From RGIG5675 sp050943435 (lineage in GTDB: Bacteria; Bacillota; Clostridia; Oscillospirales; Ruminococcaceae), in contig JBMNPE010000054.1 in the NCBI GenBank assembly GCA_050943435.1, positions 1 to 10,573 of the forward strand: a stretch of DNA of 10,573 nt. The letters are read 5' to 3'. The notes under the pieces were generated by a model. The model saw only the letters and a list, made by a program, of their open reading frames with translations, did not search any database and had not been told where the DNA came from. Positions within the stretch are counted from its first letter, which is position 1, and each line of letters opens with the position of its first letter. The position numbers and the translations under genes are program-made. Below are positions 5,344-10,573 of this stretch, piece after piece.

Positions 5344-6279
5344 TCAGTCCCAGCAGTAGCTCAGGAACATTTTCCTGAACATTTCAAAGAATTTCTTCCC
5401 GTCTGTTGTGATTGCAACCCTGCATTTGGCCTTTGAACCGCTGCCTCCGAAGAACTTTTTGGAGTTCTTGAGGTCGCATACAGTCATTCCTGCTGTCAGC
5501 GGTGATCTTGTCTCGACGTCCACAGTGCACTCCGCCCATTCGGCAAAGCTCTCATCCATCACTGATGCCACTGTAACTGCATCGCAGAGCGGGAATCCAT
5601 TCCTGAATTCCATGAGCTGGAGGACGACCTTCCGTATCTCGCTGTTGAGTCCTTCCGGCATCAGCTCCTCGCACTGGCCTGCTGTCATGGCGCACGGAGG
5701 AAGGGCATTGAGCCCGACCATGACTATCGGCACTCCGCTGTCAAAGACAATCCTTGCCGCGTGGGGATCATGTGCGATATTAGCTTCCCCGAAAGGTGAC
5801 ATGTTCCCCGAGGTCGTCGAACCTCCCATGACAACTATCCTGTGTATCATGGATCTCAGCTCCGGATACTTGAAGAAAGCTATTCCCAGGTTTGTAAGGG
5901 GCCCTACAGCTATTATTTCGAGCTTCCCACCGGCCTTTACGGCTTCCTCGTAGATCACATCCCAGGCTTTTTTGGGATCAAGTTCTACGCCGGAAGGGTC
6001 GAGCCTGACGGTTCCGAGCCCTGTGGGGCCGTGTGCCCCCTTTGGCACGTCCACAGGCTTTATCATGTGGGTTTCAGCCCCGGCTGCGAGCCTTGTGCCC
6101 TTCATGCGGAAGAGCTTGTAGATTCCCCTGGCGTTCTGGGTCACGGTCTCAAGCGTGTTGTTCCCCGGGACCGTGCACACAGCCCTTAAGTCATAGTCCC
6201 CGCATGAATTCAGAAGCATCCATGCAAAGAAGTCATCGACGCCTGGATCGGTATCCAATATCACGGGTATTCTCTCCAT
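5344..6279 (-). CDS. Inosine-uridine preferring nucleoside hydrolase family, Cys-type (copy 1)
   Basis: 311 residues; the ATG at 6279 has AGGAGG 6 nt upstream. The protein begins MERIPVILDTDPGVDD (metal cluster at 9-16) and contains VMGG, the EAN segment GNMSPFGEANIAHDPHAA (Glu165, Asn167) and the late Asp233 in LCDAV. The expected reaction is hydrolysis of a ribonucleoside to base and ribose. As in the downstream paralogue, Cys232 replaces the group I catalytic His. The two copies share the fold but are clearly diverged outside the motifs, so this is an old duplication and the substrates may differ. It sits 37 nt after the VanY-type gene with no terminator between them, and 51 nt before the second hydrolase, so all four genes (VanY, hydrolase, hydrolase, cyclase) may form one transcript. 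Confidence 0.92.
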   Translation of the reverse strand: MERIPVILDTDPGVDDFFAWMLLNSCGDYDLRAVCTVPGNNTLETVTQNARGIYKLFRMKGTRLAAGAETHMIKPVDVPKGAHGPTGLGTVRLDPSGVELDPKKAWDVIYEEAVKAGGKLEIIAVGPLTNLGIAFFKYPELRSMIHRIVVMGGSTTSGNMSPFGEANIAHDPHAARIVFDSGVPIVMVGLNALPPCAMTAGQCEELMPEGLNSEIRKVVLQLMEFRNGFPLCDAVTVASVMDESFAEWAECTVDVETRSPLTAGMTVCDLKNSKKFFGGSGSKAKCRVAITTDGKKFFEMFRKMFLSYCWD

Positions 6280-6316
6280 ATACTGCCTCCTGACAGATAA
6301 ATTACATAATGAAACT

Positions 6317-7144
6317 TCAGTGGTTGTCGGCAGATTTCCCCAGATATTCCTCCAGGGTTATCCCGTTCTCTGTTATATACTGTGCAGCTTCCCTTCCCAC
6401 ATACCTGTAATGCCACGGCTCGTAGTTTATTCCGGTAATGTCTTCTTTTCCCTCCGGGTACCTCAATATGAAGCCGTATTCCCAGCAGTGCTCCATCAGC
6501 CACTGCTGAGTAGGGGTATCGGCCTGGGAGTCATCGAGAATCATCATATTGGAGTCCACGATGTCCAGCGCCAGTCCCAGCTGGTGCTCGCTGGTCCCGG
6601 GCACCGCGACTTCGGTGGCTGCACCGGCCTCGGCCTCTTCCTCGCTGTATCCCCTGCTCTCCCAGATTTCCACCTGCTTCTCGTACAGGTACACCTGGGT
6701 ATCCCAGTCCCTGTAGGCGGAGCAGATATACGGGGAATATCCTGCAGCCCTGCAGTCGTCCAGCATGGCATTGAGGTCGTCGTTTATCCTCGAATCGATC
6801 ATGAGGTCGCTTCTGGGGCTCTGGGCGAGAGGTATGTAGTAGTTTTCCGGAAGGCTGTTCCATGGGTTTACAAGGATAAGCCTCCAGTCGGCCTCCTCAA
6901 CAGATGCTGCCATCATGGTTTCCGCCTGCGAGGATTCTGATGAATCCTCTGAATCTGATGATTCCCCCTGGCTTTCAGGGGCATCCGGTTCACTGCTGTC
7001 CTGGCTAGAAGATGAGGAAGATTTTTCAGAAGAAGATCCCGCAAAAATTTCCCCTCCTTCGACGCTGCATCCGGATGATGCCAGCACTATGAGGCAGACC
7101 ATAAAAAGTGCTGTAATTCCTTTATAGAGTCTATTCACGCGCAC
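6317..7144 (-). CDS. VanY-type D-alanyl-D-alanine carboxypeptidase, putative lipoprotein
   Basis: 275 residues from a GTG at 7144 with six G 5 nt upstream; a second GTG two codons on is possible. The N-terminus has a basic n-region, a hydrophobic segment (about 9-21) and Cys26 in LASSGC, a relaxed lipobox, suggesting a lipid-anchored surface protein. A Ser/Glu/Asp-rich linker (about 37-76) follows, as expected for crossing the wall. The M15B peptidase core has SAYRDWDTQ (Arg145), SEHQLGLALD (SxHxxGxAxD, Zn ligands His187 and Asp194) and EPWHY (Glu242, His245). It should trim terminal D-Ala from cell-wall peptides outside the membrane. No vanR/S/H/A/X genes are nearby, so it is probably housekeeping wall turnover rather than resistance. 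It is first in the run leading into the nucleoside hydrolases. Confidence 0.9.
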   Translation of the reverse strand: MRVNRLYKGITALFMVCLIVLASSGCSVEGGEIFAGSSSEKSSSSSSQDSSEPDAPESQGESSDSEDSSESSQAETMMAASVEEADWRLILVNPWNSLPENYYIPLAQSPRSDLMIDSRINDDLNAMLDDCRAAGYSPYICSAYRDWDTQVYLYEKQVEIWESRGYSEEEAEAGAATEVAVPGTSEHQLGLALDIVDSNMMILDDSQADTPTQQWLMEHCWEYGFILRYPEGKEDITGINYEPWHYRYVGREAAQYITENGITLEEYLGKSADNH

Positions 7145-7195
7145 ATCTGCCCCCCGGGGAAGTCATCCGGCATCTTCATGCCGCATATTGAAACC

Positions 7196-7224
7196 AACAT
7201 ATCACAAGGGAATCAAAAAGACAA
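7196..7224 (-). promoter_or_regulatory. Candidate promoter of the VanY/hydrolase run
   Basis: TTGTCT (7224-7219), 17-nt spacer, TATGTT (7201-7196) on the minus strand, about 50 nt upstream of the GTG start. The leader then has a 6-bp hairpin CGGCAT/ATGCCG with a CTTC loop on the plus strand (7168-7183). Confidence 0.5.
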
Positions 7225-7302
7225 AAGCCACCGTGCAGAGTGCATAATCCCCCGCGGCGTTTTTCTGGATGTTTCCGGGGCCTGCACATGATAAAATGTA
7301 AT

Positions 7303-7331
7303 TGGGCACATTGTGTCCCATGTAAATACAT
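7303..7331 (+). promoter_or_regulatory. Tandem inverted repeats before uridine phosphorylase
   Basis: In the 211-base divergent gap, a hairpin-forming repeat (7303-7320, arms TGGGCAC and GTGTCCCA with one bulged T) is followed at once by a perfect palindrome ATGTAAATACAT (7320-7331), 25 nt before the uridine phosphorylase start. This is a reasonable operator position. A -10-like TAAAAT is at 7292-7297, but I see no convincing -35 box. Confidence 0.4.
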
Positions 7332-7355
7332 GAACATAAGTTTTGGAGGTCTATT

Positions 7356-8135
7356 ATGGTAGATTACACCGAAGGCGCAGGGGTTGAGTACCACACCCAT
7401 CTAAACAAGGATCTCGTCGGAAAATACGTGATCCTTCCAGGAGATCCAAAGCGCTGTGCTAAAATAGCAAAATTCTTTGACGACCCGAAGCTCGTGGCCG
7501 ACAACAGGGAATATGTCACCTATACAGGGTTCCTTTCCGGAGAGAAGGTAAGCGTAACTTCCACCGGGATCGGCGGGCCCTCCGCTTCAATTGCCGTGGA
7601 GGAGCTGGTGCACTGCGGTGCTGACACATTCGTCCGCGTCGGGACATGCGGAGGCATGCAGATCGATGTCATGGGCGGCGATCTCATCATCCCGACCGGT
7701 GCCATAAGGATGGAGGGCACCACCAAGGAATACGCACCGATAGAATTCCCTGCAGTTCCTGATCTCAATATCGTAAACAAGCTCGCCGAATCTGCAAAGA
7801 AGCTCGGGTACAGGTACCACACCGGCGTAGTAGAGTGCAAGGACTCATACTTCGGCCAGCATGAGCCAGAGAAGAAGCCGGTCGGATATGAGCTTCTCAA
7901 CAAGTGGAACGCATGGATACAGCTCGGCACTCTCGGCTCCGAAATGGAATCCGCCGCGCTCTATGTAGTAGCCAGCACACTTCACGTACACGCAGGCACG
8001 GTACTCCTGACAGTCGCAAACCAGGAGAGGGCCAAGAGAGGGCTTCCGAATCCCCAGGAGCACGACACCGAGGCAGCCATAAAGACAGCTGTGGAAGCCA
8101 TCAGAATGATGATTGAGGAAAACATGAAGTCCTGA
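7356..8135 (+). CDS. udp: Uridine phosphorylase-type nucleoside phosphorylase
   Basis: 259 residues; ATG with GGAGG 6 nt upstream. NP-I family motifs occur in order: ILPGDPKR (phosphate-binding Gly-Asp-Pro at 29-31), STGIGGPSA (69-77), RVGTCGG (94-100), IRMEGTTKEYAPIEFPAVPD, and the ribose-binding EMES (196-199). Length and the APIEFPAVPD segment favour uridine phosphorylase over purine nucleoside phosphorylase. It splits uridine (perhaps also deoxyuridine or thymidine) with phosphate into base and (deoxy)ribose-1-phosphate in the cytoplasm. The base-recognition loop reads FGQHEPE, keeping the Gln of the E. coli Gln166/Arg168 pair but not the Arg two residues later, so the pyrimidine preference is inferred. 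It is followed after 12 nt by cytidine deaminase, giving a cytidine-to-uracil route. Palindromes just upstream may be operators. Confidence 0.88.
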   Translation: MVDYTEGAGVEYHTHLNKDLVGKYVILPGDPKRCAKIAKFFDDPKLVADNREYVTYTGFLSGEKVSVTSTGIGGPSASIAVEELVHCGADTFVRVGTCGGMQIDVMGGDLIIPTGAIRMEGTTKEYAPIEFPAVPDLNIVNKLAESAKKLGYRYHTGVVECKDSYFGQHEPEKKPVGYELLNKWNAWIQLGTLGSEMESAALYVVASTLHVHAGTVLLTVANQERAKRGLPNPQEHDTEAAIKTAVEAIRMMIEENMKS

Positions 8136-8147
8136 CAGGAGGCAGAT

Positions 8148-8567
8148 ATGTCCGACTCCCGCTACAGCAGGCTTGCAGAGCTCGCCCTCGGAATGAGGGC
8201 AAGATCCTACACGCCGTATTCTCATTTCACGGTCGGGGCGGCGCTTTTGACTGAATCCGGGAAAGTCTACTGCGGATGCAACATCGAGAACGCCGGCTTC
8301 ACAGCGACTTCATGTGCCGAGAGAACCGCATTCTTCAAGGCGGTCAGCGAAGGCGAGATGAAGTTCACCGCGATCGCGATAGCAGGCGGGCAGGAGGGAA
8401 AGGATCCGGAAGGCTTCTGTCCCCCGTGCGGCGTCTGCAGACAGGTCATGAGGGAATTCTGCAGGGATGATTTCATAATCATCCTCGCCAGGACGCCTGA
8501 GGATTACAAAGTGTGCACCCTCGGCGAACTCCTGCCCGACAGCTTCGGGCCGGATTTTCTCTCATAG
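8148..8567 (+). CDS. cdd: Cytidine deaminase
   Basis: 139 residues, the size of tetrameric bacterial cytidine deaminases. The zinc site is CAE (Cys56, catalytic Glu58) plus PPCGVCRQ (Cys94, Cys97), three Cys ligands as in the Bacillus type. The ribose-binding NIENA is at 45-49, and YTPYSHFTVGAAL is the usual N-terminal signature. It deaminates cytidine and deoxycytidine to uridine and deoxyuridine, feeding the phosphorylase encoded 12 nt upstream. The ATG has AGGAGG 6 nt upstream. The operon ends in a strong terminator 16 nt after the stop codon. Confidence 0.96.
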   Translation: MSDSRYSRLAELALGMRARSYTPYSHFTVGAALLTESGKVYCGCNIENAGFTATSCAERTAFFKAVSEGEMKFTAIAIAGGQEGKDPEGFCPPCGVCRQVMREFCRDDFIIILARTPEDYKVCTLGELLPDSFGPDFLS

Positions 8568-8583
8568 GAATCAGCACAGAAAC

Positions 8584-8615
8584 GGAGCCGCCAGTTTTTG
8601 GCGGCTCCATTTTTT
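8584..8615 (+). terminator. Rho-independent terminator of the udp-cdd operon
   Basis: A 9-bp stem GGAGCCGCC / GGCGGCTCC (8584-8592, 8600-8608) with loop AGTTTTT is followed by ATTTTTT. It sits between convergent genes; the minus-strand flank is less T-rich but it may also stop the sortase transcript. Confidence 0.93.
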
Positions 8616-8640
8616 ATGACAATAATAAATACAATAATAT

Positions 8641-9729
8641 TTACGATTGTGAATCCGAGGTGCTTATGGTCTCGGAGCTGGATATTTTCTTTGCAATGAT
8701 TACCATTCGGCCGTTCTCCTGGGAGTATTCGCATGTGGAAAGAGTGAGGAGCTCATCCCCGTACTCAGCAGTATATCCAGAATCATACAGCTCCCTCGCT
8801 TCGCAGCTCTGGATGAAGCTGTTGAATTCTTCCTCGCTGTCGGCATTGATGAAGTTGTAGTACTCCCAGTCGTCACTAGTGTAGACTACGGTCTTAATGG
8901 CATATATTATCTGGTATGTCCCGAATTCTTCCTTTGTGTCGAACTCTACGTACGGGTTCTCAGCGAGGAATTCCGGGTCCTCATAATAGACGAGCTCGTG
9001 GAACATCGTGTCGTCGGTCATGTTGTGGCCGTAAATTATCACGTTGTCTGATCTCGGGCTGATCGTGCATCCGGCCCCCACGAACAGCGTCCCGCCGAGT
9101 GCGTATTCACCATAGAAGCTCATCCTGAGGTATTTTTCAGGGTTGGACGGGGTGTACATGACAGGATAGTCAATGTTGGTCCCGTCTATCCTGAGCCATC
9201 CGCACATGTCCTCGTTGGCGTCGAACAGGCGCTGGTACTTTTCGTAGGAGGTCTGCGTCGTGTCCCCGCTGTCACCGGTCGTGACCGTGATTTCGTTTCT
9301 CAGGTCCTCGTATCCGGCCTTCTCCTTCTGGGAATTCACATACCATGAAATGAGCCTGTATCCGGAATAGCAGAATACTCCTATGCACACTACGAGAAGG
9401 ACGGTCAGGACTGCGCTGGATCTGCGCTTCCCGCTTTTCTTCCTGCTCTTTTTATCTTTTTCTTTATCCTTATCTGCTGAATCAATATCTTCTGAATCAG
9501 CCTCAACGGCTTCGGGCCCTGCATCCTGTGCAGAATTCTCTTCCGGGTCCTTCTTCTCTTCCTTTTCAGCTTCGGGGGCTTCTTCAGCTTTTTTGGCTTC
9601 CTCTGCTATTCCCGTCACTCCACCGTCCGCATGGAATACCATGCGGGTCTTCTCTTCCTGGGCTTTGCCCTTTTTATCTGAAGACGGCTTTTCAGAGCCG
9701 TCAATGTAATCCTGTCTTCTGTAAATCAA
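8641..9729 (-). CDS. Class B sortase with long charged cytoplasmic N-terminus
   Basis: 362 residues from a TTG at 9729 with GGGGAGAG 6 nt upstream. The frame extends to a TTG at 9807, but that codon has no ribosome site and lies inside the promoter. Residues about 1-104 are hydrophilic with a Lys/Glu/Asp-rich low-complexity stretch ending in a KKSRKKSGKRRS cluster. A single membrane helix (about 105-126, AVLTVLLVVCIGVFCYSGY) follows, so the catalytic domain lies outside. That domain has MCGWLRIDGTNIDYPVM, His235 in YGHNM, Cys333 in LSTCEYS and Arg341 in NGRMVIIAKK, the sortase triad with class B spacing. It is a transpeptidase that joins sorting-signal proteins to the wall or to pilins. Class B enzymes are usually about 240-260 residues; the excess is the N-terminal tail. 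No LPxTG/NPxTN-type substrate gene is visible here. Confidence 0.92.
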   Translation of the reverse strand: MIYRRQDYIDGSEKPSSDKKGKAQEEKTRMVFHADGGVTGIAEEAKKAEEAPEAEKEEKKDPEENSAQDAGPEAVEADSEDIDSADKDKEKDKKSRKKSGKRRSSAVLTVLLVVCIGVFCYSGYRLISWYVNSQKEKAGYEDLRNEITVTTGDSGDTTQTSYEKYQRLFDANEDMCGWLRIDGTNIDYPVMYTPSNPEKYLRMSFYGEYALGGTLFVGAGCTISPRSDNVIIYGHNMTDDTMFHELVYYEDPEFLAENPYVEFDTKEEFGTYQIIYAIKTVVYTSDDWEYYNFINADSEEEFNSFIQSCEARELYDSGYTAEYGDELLTLSTCEYSQENGRMVIIAKKISSSETISTSDSQS

Positions 9730-9794
9730 TTTTCTCTCCCCGGTTCTTTCTGTGGGACCATGCAGCACTTTCTCTATTTTAATGCTGTCCCCAT

Positions 9795-9823
9795 ATTTTA
9801 TAGGCAATATGTTTCAATTTCAA
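9795..9823 (-). promoter_or_regulatory. Promoter of the sortase gene
   Basis: On the minus strand TTGAAA (9823-9818) is followed after 17 nt by TAAAAT (9800-9795), or after 15 nt by TATAAA (9802-9797). Transcription would start near 9788, consistent with translation from the TTG at 9729. Confidence 0.55.
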
Positions 9824-9837
9824 CAAACAATAAAATA

Positions 9838-9861
9838 TGACGGCAGTGATGCCTGCCGTCA
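9838..9861 (-). terminator. Hairpin, possible terminator of a short minus-strand transcript
   Basis: A 9-bp stem TGACGGCAG / CTGCCGTCA with a 6-nt loop is followed on the minus strand by T-rich ATATTTTATTGTTTG; on the plus strand it is followed by AAAAGAGAGAG and would not terminate. It lies upstream of the sortase promoter, so it would shield the sortase gene from transcription started near 10060. Confidence 0.5.
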
Positions 9862-9909
9862 AAAGAGAGAGGGAAAATATGAAAAAGTCTATTGTGTGCA
9901 GTCTTTCGA

Positions 9910-9948
9910 TCAAAGGATCCTGCCTGTCCTGAATCTCCGTCTACCCAT
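9910..9948 (-). CDS. Possible Arg-rich 12-residue ORF in a short transcript
   Basis: ATG at 9948 has GGAG 7 nt upstream within an AGGAGAAGGAG tract and encodes MGRRRFRTGRIL before TGA at 9912-9910. Five of twelve residues are Arg. It lies between the minus-strand promoter candidate at 10070-10099 and the hairpin at 9838-9861. A competing plus-strand mini-ORF (9879-9932, MKKSIVCSLSIKGSCLS, preceded by GAGAGAGGG) overlaps it; at most one is likely to be real. The rest of the 9730-10217 gap holds no longer gene that I can support and is strongly AT-rich at about 10020-10100. Confidence 0.25.
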   Translation of the reverse strand: MGRRRFRTGRIL

Positions 9949-10056
9949 CGATCATCTCCTTCTCCTGTTCTGTTCTGATTTAGATTGTAGAGGCCGTTCT
10001 TTAAATCAACCTTAAAACGAAAAAAATATTTTTTATTGTATTTTATTAATTATTTA

Positions 10057-10085
10057 TTGATTTGCGATAAATATACACTTATCAT
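10057..10085 (+). promoter_or_regulatory. Candidate promoter of the HlyD-family gene
   Basis: TTGATT (10057-10062), 17-nt spacer, TATCAT (10080-10085), inside the most AT-rich part of the window. An overlapping TTGCGA/TACATT pair 5-6 nt downstream is also possible. The leader would be about 125 nt. Confidence 0.45.
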
Positions 10086-10099
10086 ACATTTATGCACAA
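10070..10099 (-). promoter_or_regulatory. Candidate divergent promoter for a short minus-strand transcript
   Basis: TTGTGC (10099-10094), 18-nt spacer, TATATT (10075-10070) on the minus strand, physically overlapping the plus-strand promoter candidate, so the two could not be used at once. AT-rich DNA gives chance matches, hence low confidence. Confidence 0.3.
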
Positions 10100-10178
10100 A
10101 ACTGTTTTTTAAGTTAGCCTCGCGTTAACAAATTAAATTTCTAATATGGTACCTTAGTAATTGGAACGTGATTATTCT

Positions 10179-10194
10179 CCCGGATGCTTCCGGG
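10179..10194 (+). promoter_or_regulatory. Leader hairpin before the HlyD-family gene
   Basis: A perfect 6-bp stem CCCGGA/TCCGGG with TGCT loop, ending 23 nt before the start codon and not followed by a T run. It may be an operator or an mRNA leader structure. Confidence 0.35.
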
Positions 10195-10217
10195 CGGCTT
10201 AAATGAGAGAGGTAGAT

Positions 10218-10573
10218 ATGGATAACAGCAGTTCTGGCATGGACGCCTCTGCCCAGATTTCCCAGAGCGGAAGTGGCAAAAAAAAGAAAGGCAGGAAGAA
10301 GTGGCTGATCCCTGCCATAATCGGCGGGGTCGTGGCTGCGGCCGCCGTCTTTTTCTTGATATTCCCGAACCTCTGGCCCTTCGGGGACGGAGGATCCTCC
10401 GGCAAGGCATATGTCGTGCAGGTCAGCACTGTATCGAGCAGCGGTTATTCCGGTATCAGCTCAAACAGGTTCTCCGGAGTCGTTGAGCCCCAGGAATCCA
10501 AGGATATAAACCTGGATTCCGGAAAGACGCTAGGGGAAATATATGTGAGCGTCGGCGACACGGTTTCCGCAGG
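10218..10573 (+). CDS. HlyD/MacA-type membrane-fusion protein, N-terminal part
   Basis: The frame is open from the ATG at 10218 through the right edge (118 codons plus 2 nt). The start has GAGAGAGG about 6 nt upstream. Residues 1-28 are a Ser-rich then Lys-rich cytoplasmic tail, 29-53 (WLIPAIIGGVVAAAAVFFLIF) form a membrane helix, and from about residue 64 the extracytoplasmic part begins. The segment FSGVVEPQESKDINLDSGKTLGEIYVSVGDTVSAG is the start of the lipoyl/barrel-sandwich domain of RND/ABC adaptor proteins. In Gram-positive bacteria such proteins normally pair with a MacB-type ABC transporter encoded downstream, beyond this window. Assignment to a transporter class and substrate is not possible from this fragment. 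Confidence 0.85.
   Translation, partial: MDNSSSGMDASAQISQSGSGKKKKGRKKWLIPAIIGGVVAAAAVFFLIFPNLWPFGDGGSSGKAYVVQVSTVSSSGYSGISSNRFSGVVEPQESKDINLDSGKTLGEIYVSVGDTVSA

Noticed and set aside
4663..5436. 257-codon plus-strand frame opposite the nucleoside hydrolases
   Set aside because: It is antisense to two conserved genes and spans their boundary; no family features.
6317..7144. Vancomycin-resistance cluster
   Set aside because: Only a VanY-type peptidase is present; there are no vanH, ligase, vanX or vanRS genes, so resistance is not supported.
7176..7400. 74-codon minus-strand frame in the udp upstream gap
   Set aside because: It overlaps the real start of udp and the palindromes, lacks a ribosome site and has no family features.
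7356..8135. Purine nucleoside phosphorylase (DeoD) as the identity of this gene
   Set aside because: The APIEFPAVPD segment, the 259-residue length and the adjacent cytidine deaminase favour uridine phosphorylase.
1..10573. CRISPR array, insertion sequence, phage or toxin-antitoxin module
   Set aside because: No regularly spaced repeats, transposase or integrase motifs, terminal inverted repeats or recognisable toxin-antitoxin pair were seen on either strand.

Overview
The window looks like chromosomal DNA of an anaerobic Gram-positive bacterium, most likely Bacillota/Clostridia. This is inferred from a class B sortase with a basic membrane anchor, a SigH-like sigma factor, purine-rich GGAGG ribosome sites, a tRNA gene that encodes its own CCA, and frequent AGG and ATA codons in DNA of about half GC. 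Nothing in the sequence fixes the genus. No insertion sequence, phage gene, CRISPR array or rRNA is visible.

Layout. Minus strand, 1-1510: an HD-domain hydrolase (cut by the left edge), a two-module zinc-ribbon protein, a 60-nt tRNA-like element, and a small sigma-70 factor whose stop codon lies inside that element. A plus-strand tRNA-Leu(CAA) at 1694-1780 converges on a minus-strand 3-hydroxyacyl-CoA dehydrogenase (1853-2818), with a long palindrome between them. Next on the minus strand are a degenerate HD-domain protein (2980-3597) and a compact run that reads, in transcription order, VanY-type D,D-carboxypeptidase lipoprotein, nucleoside hydrolase, second nucleoside hydrolase, cyclase/kynurenine-formamidase-family hydrolase (7144 down to 3715). 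Facing away on the plus strand is a two-gene operon, uridine phosphorylase plus cytidine deaminase (7356-8567), ending in a strong terminator. A minus-strand class B sortase (8641-9729) converges on it. An AT-rich gene-poor stretch (about 9730-10217) separates the sortase from a plus-strand HlyD-type membrane-fusion protein that runs off the right edge.

How it fits together. The centre is a nucleoside-salvage locus. Cytidine deaminase makes uridine, uridine phosphorylase splits it with phosphate, and the two hydrolases split nucleosides with water. Both hydrolases carry Cys where the best-studied members carry the catalytic His. The cyclase-family enzyme is the odd partner and may act on a product or an unusual substrate; that is inference. 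The sortase has no recognisable substrate gene in the window, and the HlyD-type protein presumably starts an efflux operon beyond the edge.

The points most worth a second look are the tRNA-like element fused to the sigma gene, the Cys-type hydrolase pair with its cyclase partner, a mini-ORF and hairpin overlapping the second hydrolase's start, a candidate small transcript with an Arg-rich 12-residue ORF at about 9838-10065, and the HD protein that has lost metal-binding residues. I did not find a clearly new multi-gene system.
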